This document shows, in pieces, positions 1 through 5,978 of a stretch of DNA of 8,434 nt (the first letter of the stretch is position 1; the number at the start of each line of letters is the position of its first letter). Origin of the DNA: Deltaproteobacteria bacterium. GTDB lineage: Bacteria; Bdellovibrionota_C; UBA2361; JAAYZI01. Location of the stretch: NCBI GenBank assembly GCA_012514925.1, contig JAAYZI010000375.1, positions 1 to 8,434 of the forward strand, in the 5' to 3' direction. Position numbers and translations under genes: made by a program. A model generated the notes under the pieces. That model did no database searches. It had not been told where the DNA came from and saw only the letters and a program-made list of their open reading frames with translations.

Positions 1-818
1 AAATCTTCAAACGAACCTCCTCCCGCAATCACCAAGCGCAAATCGCCTGCGTCTGGGCTGCTCTCCTTAAAACCGCAAAAATAGTCGATCAATAGCTGCG
101 CATTTTTTCCAGTTTCTTTACGTCCTAAATAAAGCAGATATTGAAAATCCTCCTCAAAAAAGGGCGAAAGTCCTTTTACTTCCTCGGGAGACGGCGCAAC
201 AAAACCCATCCCAACCTCTCCTCCTGGAACGTCCTCATACAACCAGGCCGCTAGATCTCGCTCCGGGCCGGCGTTAAACAGCGCGCCTCTTACCTGCCTA
301 AACATGCTCTGCACTACATCCGTGTAAGCAGCGGCCTCATCATGCAAACAAGGAATCAGATAGGACTTGGCGGGGCAAATAAGCGACCCCCAAAAAGTAG
401 TTGGGAAAAGATAAGGGGCAAAAAAAATCGCATCGAACTTAGAGGCGTGTTCTAAAATATGCCGGTACAAACCGGAAGAATTAACGCCTTCAGCCATCCA
501 AGCAAGCTGATCATCCAACGAAAGGCTCCGGCCCTCACTGATAGCAATCTGCTTTGGGATCCAGCTCTCAAGATTTCTTGGATCAACTGTAAAGCGCGTG
601 ACGGAGAGGCCGTTCTCGTCAGTCCGACCGGGAGCATATTCATTCGCCCAGGTGCGATTATCTCTGGCGCAGGTCGTGAGGATTTCGACGTTATCGCCGC
701 GGTCCTTTAACCTGGACGCCAGCTCTGCGGTAAGATTCTCAGCACCACCCATGCCTCTGCCAAAGCGCGGGACCACAAAGGCATATCTACGCGGCACAAA
801 CTCCACAACTACTTCCAT
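1..818 (-). CDS. Glycosyltransferase family 4 protein, C-terminus beyond the left edge
   Basis: This partial gene reads 272 codons without a stop and runs off the left edge. It is probably a GT-B retaining glycosyltransferase that transfers a sugar from an NDP-sugar onto a growing surface glycan at the inner membrane. The N-terminal acceptor domain shows the glycine-rich GGAE motif (residues 24-27), a CLHDEAAAY segment (157-165) and FNAGPERDL (181-189). The donor domain begins at YLLYLGRKETGKNAQLL (227-243) and LVIAGGG (262-268). The usual EX7E donor motif and last 100 or so residues lie outside the window. The ATG at 818 overlaps the stop of the upstream gene by 10 bases (GGATGGAAGTAG), which suggests translational coupling; no strong ribosome binding site precedes it. 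In-frame GTG codons at residues 5 and 8 are alternative starts. Sugar and linkage cannot be told. Confidence 0.85.
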   Translation of the reverse strand, partial: MEVVVEFVPRRYAFVVPRFGRGMGGAENLTAELASRLKDRGDNVEILTTCARDNRTWANEYAPGRTDENGLSVTRFTVDPRNLESWIPKQIAISEGRSLSLDDQLAWMAEGVNSSGLYRHILEHASKFDAIFFAPYLFPTTFWGSLICPAKSYLIPCLHDEAAAYTDVVQSMFRQVRGALFNAGPERDLAAWLYEDVPGGEVGMGFVAPSPEEVKGLSPFFEEDFQYLLYLGRKETGKNAQLLIDYFCGFKESSPDAGDLRLVIAGGGSFED

Positions 819-2146
819 CCCAATTCTTTAAACACAGGCTGATACACTTGCTGCCATGGATCAAAAGCAGCGGCGACCTCATTTGCGGATGAAATTGTGG
901 ATGAAGTTGCAGATGAAGCGCCCACCTCCTCTATCAGCGCCAGAGATGCCTCTTGCTCCAAGAGCCGCCAATTTTCCATCAAAGACTTTAGCTGCGGCGT
1001 CTCACGCTCAAACACCTGGCCTAACTCGAGCGCTACCACTCTATGGTCAAAAGTCTCAAGAGCAAAGCTGCGGATCTGTTCCCGATCAATGCAGATCTCC
1101 TGGCTAAGCGCCGCTCTGAGAAGAGCTTTTAGTTCTAAGGCTTCGCTTCGTCCAGGCGACACCCTCATAACCAAGTGTTCGGGTAGGTAATCAGCCGCAG
1201 CGAAATCCGTTACCCTGTCCGTGACAACACAGGGAACTCCGTTGGCCAGGCTAATCTCCAAGTAGGGTCCCAGCCCACCGAACACACTAAAATGAGAGTG
1301 AATCGCCAAGTCAGCATGAGCAGCCAAACTTTGCCAACGCTTAGGCGTGCGTCCCTCCAAAATCTCCACTTGCGAGGCTTCACATTCACGCACTAGAGCC
1401 TCAGCCCTGCCGCGCTCCTCCGCATCCAACAGCCAATACAGCTTCACGCCTGTACCAAAACCGGCCAACGCTTCCAGCACCTTATGGGCGCGCCCCTCCA
1501 ATCCAGTGGAACCGCAAAAAATGATGCGACCCACACCATTTCGGTTGGCGGCTGTGCCCCCAAAAAACTGGACCGGGAAGGGCAGGTAAAACGAAGGAGT
1601 GTCTGCAGCCCGCAACGAGAGCTTTACACTTTGACGATACTGAGCATGTGCGGCCGGATTGGAGAAGAGCGCGACAGCGGCGTAACTCGCCTCGCGCAGC
1701 GCCAGCGGGCTCTCCCTGAAAAACTCGGTGCCCCTTGGGGGCTTGGAATCCGGCTTGGAGATCGCTTCAAACTTGGCGACCGTCTCCTGCCAAGGGCTGC
1801 CTAGAATCTGCTCCGGCCCGTCTGTGCGCAGCGCAAAATCATGAAACCACACTATCCCAGGAATTAGACCAAGATGAATCCGCACAAAATCGGCGCATTT
1901 ACAATCTTCAAGCTGATAAAAGAAAAGGTCAAACGGGCACTCGGCATGGCGCTTATAAGCGGTAAGGTAATGGTGAGTAGGAAACTCCTGGTAACGACCA
2001 AAGCTGTCGCAAAAAAGTTCGATCTCAAAGCTTTGACTAAGAAGCGGGAGCAGCAGCGTTGACACGTAGGCCGAAAGAGAGCGCGTCTCCCCGTCAAAAT
2101 CCAATGCCGAAAACCAGGCTACCCTTAACTTGCGCTGCGCCGCCAT
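809..2146 (-). CDS. GT-B type glycosyltransferase of the glycan operon
   Basis: This 445-residue protein is a likely glycosyltransferase but more divergent than its neighbours. The N-terminus (LRVAWFSALDF, residues 7-17) has the beta-strand and loop expected of a GT-B Rossmann domain, and FHDFALRTDGP (101-111) resembles the acceptor-domain segment of GT4 relatives. The donor half starts near VGRIIFCGSTGLEGRAHKVLEAL (205-227) and ends in GGLGPYLEISLANGVPCVVTD (290-310). This last stretch is the equivalent of the family's conserved donor-site block, with E297 at the usual second-Glu position. The canonical first Glu of EX7E is not clear, so activity is inferred. The start ATG shares one base with the preceding stop (TGATG), and GGAG lies 11 bases upstream within that gene. 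The C-terminal 50 residues contain a Ser/Thr-rich tetrapeptide repeat (SSAT SSTI SSAN, about 410-421). No signal peptide or membrane segment is seen. Confidence 0.75.
   Translation of the reverse strand: MAAQRKLRVAWFSALDFDGETRSLSAYVSTLLLPLLSQSFEIELFCDSFGRYQEFPTHHYLTAYKRHAECPFDLFFYQLEDCKCADFVRIHLGLIPGIVWFHDFALRTDGPEQILGSPWQETVAKFEAISKPDSKPPRGTEFFRESPLALREASYAAVALFSNPAAHAQYRQSVKLSLRAADTPSFYLPFPVQFFGGTAANRNGVGRIIFCGSTGLEGRAHKVLEALAGFGTGVKLYWLLDAEERGRAEALVRECEASQVEILEGRTPKRWQSLAAHADLAIHSHFSVFGGLGPYLEISLANGVPCVVTDRVTDFAAADYLPEHLVMRVSPGRSEALELKALLRAALSQEICIDREQIRSFALETFDHRVVALELGQVFERETPQLKSLMENWRLLEQEASLALIEEVGASSATSSTISSANEVAAAFDPWQQVYQPVFKELGWK
885..920. repeat. Three tandem 12-bp repeats inside the second glycosyltransferase gene
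   Basis: On the plus strand the units GCGGATGAAATT, GTGGATGAAGTT and GCAGATGAAGCG follow one another without a gap. On the coding (minus) strand they encode a Ser-rich 4-residue repeat in the non-catalytic C-terminus of the 445-residue glycosyltransferase. The period is a multiple of three, so copy-number change would not break the frame. Confidence 0.75.
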
Positions 2147-3834
2147 CAGTAAGTGCGCTCCTTTTCCGTTTCCTTGCCCCGTGCAATTTCCTCTTTAATG
2201 CCTCCTTTAATTTTTTCTTCCTTTTCCGTTTCCTTGCCTTTTTCTATCTCCCCTTCAATTTCCCCTTTAGTCTCTCCTTTAAATTTTCCTTCCTCTCCCC
2301 TTTCCTTTTCGACCTCCTCTTCAATTTCCCCTTCTATTTCTCCTCTAATTTCTACTTTAATTTTTTCTTCCTTTTCCGTTCCCTTTCCCGTTTCCTTTCC
2401 CTTTTCTATCTCCCCTTCAATTTCCCCTTTAGTCTCTCCTTTAAATTTTCCTTCCTCTCCCCTTTCCTTTTCGATCTCCTCTTCAATTTCCCCTTCTATT
2501 TCTCCCCTAATTTCTACTTTAATTTTTTCTTCCTTTTCCGTTCCTTTTCCCGTTTCCTTTCCCTTTTCAATCTCCCCTTCAATTTCTCCTTTAGTCTCTC
2601 CTTTAAATTTTCCTTCCTCTCCCCTTCCCTTTTCGATCTCTTCTTCAATTTCCTCTTCTATTTCTCCTCTAATTTCTACTTTAATTTTTTCTTCCTTTTC
2701 CGTTCCCTTTCCCGTTTTTTTTCCCTTTTCATTCCCCCCTTCTATTTCCTCTTTAATTTTTTTTTCAGTTTTTAGGGGGGAAAGCAGGCGGTTTATCACC
2801 TGGTCCCAGCCGCTTTCAGCCATACCGCTCTCTTCGACGAAACGTCGGCCTGCTTTGCCAAGACGCTCGGCCAAATCACGATCTTCAACCAAACGATTGA
2901 CGCCATGTCCGATTGCGTCCACCTGAGGCGCCAACACTAGGCCATGCTCTTCGTGCTTTACAAACTCCAACACTCCTCCGCTGTCTTCAGCGGTGATCAC
3001 GGGCTTGCTCGAGGCCATAGCTTCTAGGGTCACGTAACCGTAATCTTCATTGTAGGGAGCGTAATACACCGCCAAAGCGTTAGCGTAGAGGTCAATGAGT
3101 TCGGCATCACTGACGCGTCCCAAAAACTCAATCCGGTCCCAAAGGTGGTGCTTGTCAATTTCATTGTTGAAATACGCCATGATCCCCGGCTCATCAGCGG
3201 TGCCTACGACTTTGAGCTTCACAAAGTTGTGCACTATCGGCATGGCCTTGATCATCATGTCTATGCGCTTGATAGAGCAGAGCCTGGCTACCGACAGTAT
3301 ATAATCTCGACTCTCGCCTAAGCAGTATGCGCCCCCCAAGGGGAGGGGCGGATAGAGCGTTTCGCCTTGAATCTGATTGTAATGCTGTAGCCTGGAAACC
3401 ACGTTGCGGGAGATACCCGAAATAAAACGACACTCTTTAATCATGGCCTGATCGGCTTCGACCAGCATACGCCGTAACGCTTCATCGCGCGGGTCATCGG
3501 AAAAATCAGAGTAGCGCGTCCCAAAGAGATCGTAAATCGCGCGGTGCTGGTGCACCAGCCACAGCACTTTGCAATCATGTTTGGCGAAGTAAGTGGGGAA
3601 CTTTGTAGCGATGACTAGATCAACGCGCTTGCCGCCGAACTCGGATAAATCGAGGGAACGCCACAGCGCGGCCTGGTTTAATAACGACTCCTTTGGCAGC
3701 ATCCTAAGCGGAAGTTCCACCGTATCGGCCTCGTGCCCGCGTTTTTTTAGCTCTGCGCAGAGAGTGCTGACCAAGACCTCTTGTCCACCGCGGGTAAAGG
3801 GGACTTTTGCTCCAAGCACCAGAATATTAGCCAC
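2146..3834 (-). CDS. GT4 glycosyltransferase with a long repetitive Glu/Lys/Gly tail
   Basis: This 562-residue protein has two distinct parts. Residues 1-355 are a complete GT4 glycosyltransferase: GGQE loop near the N-terminus (16-19), ILSVARLCSIKRID (179-192) opening the donor domain, LKVVGTADEPG (207-217), IEFLGRVSDAEL (235-246), and the donor motif EDYGYVTLE with E263 and E271 in exact EX7E spacing. It would add a sugar from an NDP-sugar to a lipid-linked glycan. Residues 356-562 are a low-complexity polyampholyte of Glu, Lys, Gly and Ile built from three copies of a 54-residue repeat plus partial copies at the ends. GT4 enzymes normally end near residue 350-400, so the tail is an addition. 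The start is GTG; AGAGGG (3845-3840) lies 5 bases upstream, and no ATG fits better. The stop overlaps the next gene's ATG by one base. The tail may be disordered or helical; its role is unknown. Confidence 0.9.
   Translation of the reverse strand: MANILVLGAKVPFTRGGQEVLVSTLCAELKKRGHEADTVELPLRMLPKESLLNQAALWRSLDLSEFGGKRVDLVIATKFPTYFAKHDCKVLWLVHQHRAIYDLFGTRYSDFSDDPRDEALRRMLVEADQAMIKECRFISGISRNVVSRLQHYNQIQGETLYPPLPLGGAYCLGESRDYILSVARLCSIKRIDMMIKAMPIVHNFVKLKVVGTADEPGIMAYFNNEIDKHHLWDRIEFLGRVSDAELIDLYANALAVYYAPYNEDYGYVTLEAMASSKPVITAEDSGGVLEFVKHEEHGLVLAPQVDAIGHGVNRLVEDRDLAERLGKAGRRFVEESGMAESGWDQVINRLLSPLKTEKKIKEEIEGGNEKGKKTGKGTEKEEKIKVEIRGEIEEEIEEEIEKGRGEEGKFKGETKGEIEGEIEKGKETGKGTEKEEKIKVEIRGEIEGEIEEEIEKERGEEGKFKGETKGEIEGEIEKGKETGKGTEKEEKIKVEIRGEIEGEIEEEVEKERGEEGKFKGETKGEIEGEIEKGKETEKEEKIKGGIKEEIARGKETEKERTY
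2149..2775. repeat. 162-bp in-frame tandem repeat, polypurine on the coding strand
   Basis: The plus strand is almost entirely C and T here, so the coding strand is almost entirely purine with scattered T. The landmark TTTAATTTTTTCTTC recurs at 2206, 2356, 2518 and 2680. The spacings are 150, 162 and 162 bp, all multiples of three. The 150-bp copy lacks four codons (the GKGT segment) present in the others. Smaller GEIEGEIE-type periods lie within each unit. Copies differ by only a few substitutions, which suggests recent expansion or gene-conversion-like homogenisation. Gain or loss of a unit would change protein length by 54 residues without a frameshift. Confidence 0.93.
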
Positions 3835-3839
3835 AACCG

Positions 3840-3845
3840 CCCTCT
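3840..3845 (-). promoter_or_regulatory. Ribosome binding site deciding the GTG start of the GT4 gene
   Basis: Reading the minus strand, AGAGGG is followed by CGGTT and then the GTG at 3834. This is a good Shine-Dalgarno match at 5-base spacing. It supports GTG as the true start, placing the protein N-terminus directly before the first beta strand (ANILVLGAK). Confidence 0.7.
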
Positions 3846-3880
3846 AACAAATTAACTGCTAAACACATTCCAAATACAAA

Positions 3881-5320
3881 TCAAAGCGCTTCACCCACAA
3901 TGCAATAATCTTGAAAGCCATAAAGCAAAGCGTTTAACTGCAAGAAATTGCGGTTCAGTTGCTCCACAGCATAGGCCCAACGCGGCGTCATAAACTCTTC
4001 CACGGGGAGCGGCTGAAGCCCAGCCTCTTGGGATACCGGCGAAAGCTCCCGCACTTCGATAACTTTTAAACCTGCCAGGTCCATCGCATAAGCCATGGTG
4101 TCTGAGTGCAACGGCCACACGTGGGTGGGGTCACGGAAGTAATTGGAAGAGAGCGCCAGAAGAGACCTAGGATTAATAGTTTCGAACACAACCTTGCCAC
4201 CGGAAGAAACTTTGCGAGCACACAAACTCAACAGCTCTTCCAAAGCCCCCCGCTCAAGGTGCTCTACAACCTGAACCGCCACAACTCCGCCCAGGCTCCG
4301 ATCTTCTAACCCTCGCAGGTAGGCTACGCCATCGGCGCTTACAACCTCCAGCCCTTTCTCTTTGCACACCTCCGCCATGGCGGCGTTAAGCTCCACGCCA
4401 CGCGCCAAGATACCCTGCTCTTTGAAAAGCTCAAGCAGCTCGCCGCGACCCGGGCCGATATCGATAACCACTTTGCCTGCGTCCTTAAAGTAGGCAGGAT
4501 AAATCGAAAGCCTCTGTTTAATTTCTTGCTCTGAACCTCGAAAGCGGTTCTCCAAAAGAAGATAGGAATAATCGATCGGGTTGGAACTAGCTCCCTCAGC
4601 GTCGCTTTGGGGGCCGCTTTGAGGCGAAGCTCCCGTAGAAGGCCGCCCCAAACGCGCCACGATCCCTTCCAGACCGTGCGCCACTGCTTCCAAGGTGTTT
4701 AGGCGATCTTCATGCTTAGCTCGGTCCGTATCCAACCTGGCCAGCATAGCTTCAAGTTCTTTCTGTGCAGCTACCAGTGCTTCCGAAAGACGTCTTTCAG
4801 TATTCCTAAGATCTCCGTTCTGTTCATCGTGGATACGCTCAATGCGCTCAATGGCATTGGTTATATCTACATCAATCTTTCTGATAAGCTCCCAAAAATT
4901 TCCCCCATCGCGCGCGTCTACATACTTGGTAAAATCATTTAAGTAGCGCACCATGTGAATCTGAAAATCACGTTCTGCTAAAAAATAACCCTTAAGAAAC
5001 TCCCACACCATCGCAAGCACCTTGCGCTTGACCCACACGATACCCTTGCCGATTATGCCCAGGCGATGAGAAGTGATAGCATCCAGATTTAAAGTGGGGA
5101 TAAAAGAATAATTCGAGTTAAGGTAGCGCAGGTCCTCGGAGTGCAGCATCTCGCCAGCCTTCCTGCCCGCATTAACATCAACACCGCACGCTTTAAAAGG
5201 CTTAGGCTTACCCCTGTTAGCCTCCACATCAGCCTTAACCCGCTCGCGAATCTCTGCCATAAGCGCCACAACATCCGGCTCACCGGCACAACCCAATTCC
5301 TGACCCTCACTATCTCTCAT
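3881..5320 (-). CDS. SAM-dependent class I methyltransferase with N-terminal coiled coil
   Basis: This 479-residue protein carries a C-terminal Methyltransf_23-like domain (about 258-479). Motif I is VIDIGPGRGE (285-294), the acidic residue after the second strand is E310 (GVEL), motif III has D330 (SADG), followed by VQVVEHL (349-355), GGKVVFETINP (374-384) and DPTHVWPLH (397-405). This FRG...ETINP...DPTH signature is familiar from methyltransferases in polysaccharide gene clusters, where they methylate sugars or cap chains. The N-terminal half contains VVALMAEIRERV (17-28), a stretch with WVKRKVLAMVWEFLKGYF (96-113) that may contact membrane, then a heptad-rich helical region (about 150-225), and a Ser/Gly/Pro linker (226-247). 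It is first in the glycan operon, 46 bp ahead of the GT4 gene. No strong ribosome binding site precedes the ATG at 5320; Met21 is an alternative start. The acceptor substrate is unknown. Confidence 0.88.
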   Translation of the reverse strand: MRDSEGQELGCAGEPDVVALMAEIRERVKADVEANRGKPKPFKACGVDVNAGRKAGEMLHSEDLRYLNSNYSFIPTLNLDAITSHRLGIIGKGIVWVKRKVLAMVWEFLKGYFLAERDFQIHMVRYLNDFTKYVDARDGGNFWELIRKIDVDITNAIERIERIHDEQNGDLRNTERRLSEALVAAQKELEAMLARLDTDRAKHEDRLNTLEAVAHGLEGIVARLGRPSTGASPQSGPQSDAEGASSNPIDYSYLLLENRFRGSEQEIKQRLSIYPAYFKDAGKVVIDIGPGRGELLELFKEQGILARGVELNAAMAEVCKEKGLEVVSADGVAYLRGLEDRSLGGVVAVQVVEHLERGALEELLSLCARKVSSGGKVVFETINPRSLLALSSNYFRDPTHVWPLHSDTMAYAMDLAGLKVIEVRELSPVSQEAGLQPLPVEEFMTPRWAYAVEQLNRNFLQLNALLYGFQDYCIVGEAL

Positions 5321-5354
5321 TTACTAACTGTCCGAATTAAACAAACAAGCGGAC

Positions 5355-5383
5355 TAAATAGCATTTTATCGCCCATTCGCCAA
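5355..5383 (-). promoter_or_regulatory. Possible sigma-70-type promoter for the glycan operon
   Basis: On the minus strand TTGGCG (5383-5378) and TATTTA (5360-5355) are separated by 17 bases, and TG precedes the -10 box as in extended -10 promoters. Matches are only 4/6 and 3/6 to consensus. The site is 35-63 bases upstream of the methyltransferase start and is the best candidate seen there. It is unproven. Confidence 0.35.
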
Positions 5384-5419
5384 AGGGGCCGAGAAACAAA
5401 GCGGAAACAGAGCAGAAAT

Positions 5420-5556
5420 TAAGAAAAAAAAGGAGCTGGCAGGCAGGCAGACAGCCAAGCAAACAGGCAAGTAGGCAAAGGAAAAGGAGAAAAGGAAAAG
5501 GAAAAGAAGAGGGGGGGGAAGAGAAAGGAAAAAAAAGGGGGAAAAGAGAAAAAAAA
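5420..5556. repeat. Degenerate tetranucleotide repeat grading into a polypurine tract
   Basis: From about 5438 the sequence reads as period-4 units (AGGC, AGGC, AGAC, AGCC, AAGC, AAAC, AGGC, AAGT, AGGC). It then becomes GGAAAA/GAAAAG units, a run of eight G (5511-5518), and A/G runs to 5556. From about 5479 to 5556 nearly every base is a purine. Such DNA is prone to slippage and can adopt triplex structures under supercoiling. Confidence 0.85.
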
Positions 5557-5760
5557 ATGGAGCACCCCTACTTTTTTTGCAATGGAGACAAGGCAAGGCA
5601 AATGCAAATGGAGCACCCCTACTTTTGCAAATGGAGCACCCCTACTTTTTTGCAAATGGAGCACCCCTACTTTTCCCTACTTTCCCTACTTTCCTACCTT
5701 CCTACTTCCCCCCCCTACTCTCCCCTACTTTTTGCGTAGATGGAGGTCCCCTGCTTTTTC
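5557..5760. repeat. Ladder of short repeats, core ATGGAGCACCCCTACT
   Basis: Exact copies of the 16-bp core ATGGAGCACCCCTACT begin at 5557, 5608, 5631 and 5656. A diverged unit (ATGGAGACAAGG) begins at 5582 and another (ATGGAGGTCCCCTGCTTTTT) at 5740. Units end in a T run and TGCAA, and most are 23-26 bp long. The unit starting at 5656 is stretched to 84 bp by internal repetition of CCCTACTTT-like blocks. There are no unique spacers between copies, so this is not a CRISPR array. The function is unknown. Confidence 0.88.
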
Positions 5761-5785
5761 CCTGGTTTTCTACTGCTTTCTCACA

Positions 5786-5811
5786 GGGCTAGCCCCTAAA
5801 AAGGCTTTAGG
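5786..5811. promoter_or_regulatory. Adjacent small inverted repeats upstream of the 28-codon ORF
   Basis: GGGCTAGCCC (5786-5795) is a perfect 10-bp palindrome. It overlaps by one base a second inverted repeat, CCTAAA (5795-5800) with TTTAGG (5806-5811), which has a 5-base loop. They lie 80-105 bases upstream of the next gene start and could be an operator or leader hairpins. There is no T run after them, so a terminator is unlikely. Confidence 0.3.
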
Positions 5812-5890
5812 TACAGTATGTTACCATTTTTGCAAAAGAAGCTGCGCCAACTCACTCATTTAAAACATCCATTCTGTTGTGGAGCATTAA

Positions 5891-5977
5891 GTGTTTAAAA
5901 CGAGATATACTTTAGTAAACGAAGAAGTTTACCTGCTGGCTGCAGGACAAACAGGAAACTCGGAGGGGGCTGAATAA
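5891..5977 (+). CDS. Candidate 28-residue small protein, unrecognised
   Basis: A GTG at 5891 opens a 28-codon reading frame ending with TAA at 5975-5977. GGAG (5881-5884) sits 6 bases before the GTG, an ideal ribosome binding site, and an in-frame TAA immediately precedes the GTG, so no longer version exists. The predicted peptide begins MFKTRYTLVNEEVYLL and ends in a Gly/Ser/Glu-rich tail (GQTGNSEGAE). It has no membrane segment or signal peptide and resembles nothing I recognise. It ends one base before the ATG of the 171-residue gene (TAAAATG), as in translationally coupled pairs, so it could be a leader peptide for that gene, a small functional protein, or a modified-peptide precursor. 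These roles are inference; coding status rests on the start signal and spacing. Confidence 0.42.
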   Translation: MFKTRYTLVNEEVYLLAAGQTGNSEGAE

Positions 5978-5978
5978 A

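Larger units (their letters stand above)
5321..5890. other. Non-coding intergenic region between divergent gene groups
   Basis: This 570-bp stretch lies between the minus-strand glycan operon and plus-strand genes. It contains the possible operon promoter (5355-5383), a period-4 GGCA/GGAA microsatellite grading into pure polypurine (about 5420-5556), a ladder of ATGGAG-starting repeats (5557-5760), polypyrimidine sequence, and small palindromes (5786-5811). Reading frames open across it are products of low base complexity, and none has a convincing ribosome binding site or protein character. Confidence 0.8.

Noticed and set aside
598..831. Plus-strand frames over the first two glycosyltransferase genes
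   Set aside because: They lie opposite clear GT-B domains on the minus strand and show no recognisable protein features.
2059..2926. Two long plus-strand open frames rich in Phe or Ser/Pro (2059-2775 and 2153-2926)
   Set aside because: They are antisense to the 162-bp purine repeat of the GT4 gene. The opposite strand is all C/T and so lacks stop codons. The proteins are pure low complexity, and the minus frame continues a proper GT4 domain.
5366..5664. Minus-strand frames rich in Phe, Leu and Pro that look like membrane helices
   Set aside because: They are translations of the polypurine microsatellite in reverse; hydrophobicity comes from T/C-only codons, not from a real membrane protein.
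5557..5680. Possible CRISPR array from regularly spaced repeats
   Set aside because: Copies are nearly back to back at 23-26 bp with no unique spacers, unit length is uneven, and there are no cas genes in view.
5557..5863. Overlapping plus-strand frames that repeat MEHPYF in the intergenic ladder
   Set aside because: Each ATG is part of the repeat core ATGGAGCACCCC. The frames differ between copies, the remaining sequence is simple repeat, and there is no ribosome binding site of the usual kind.
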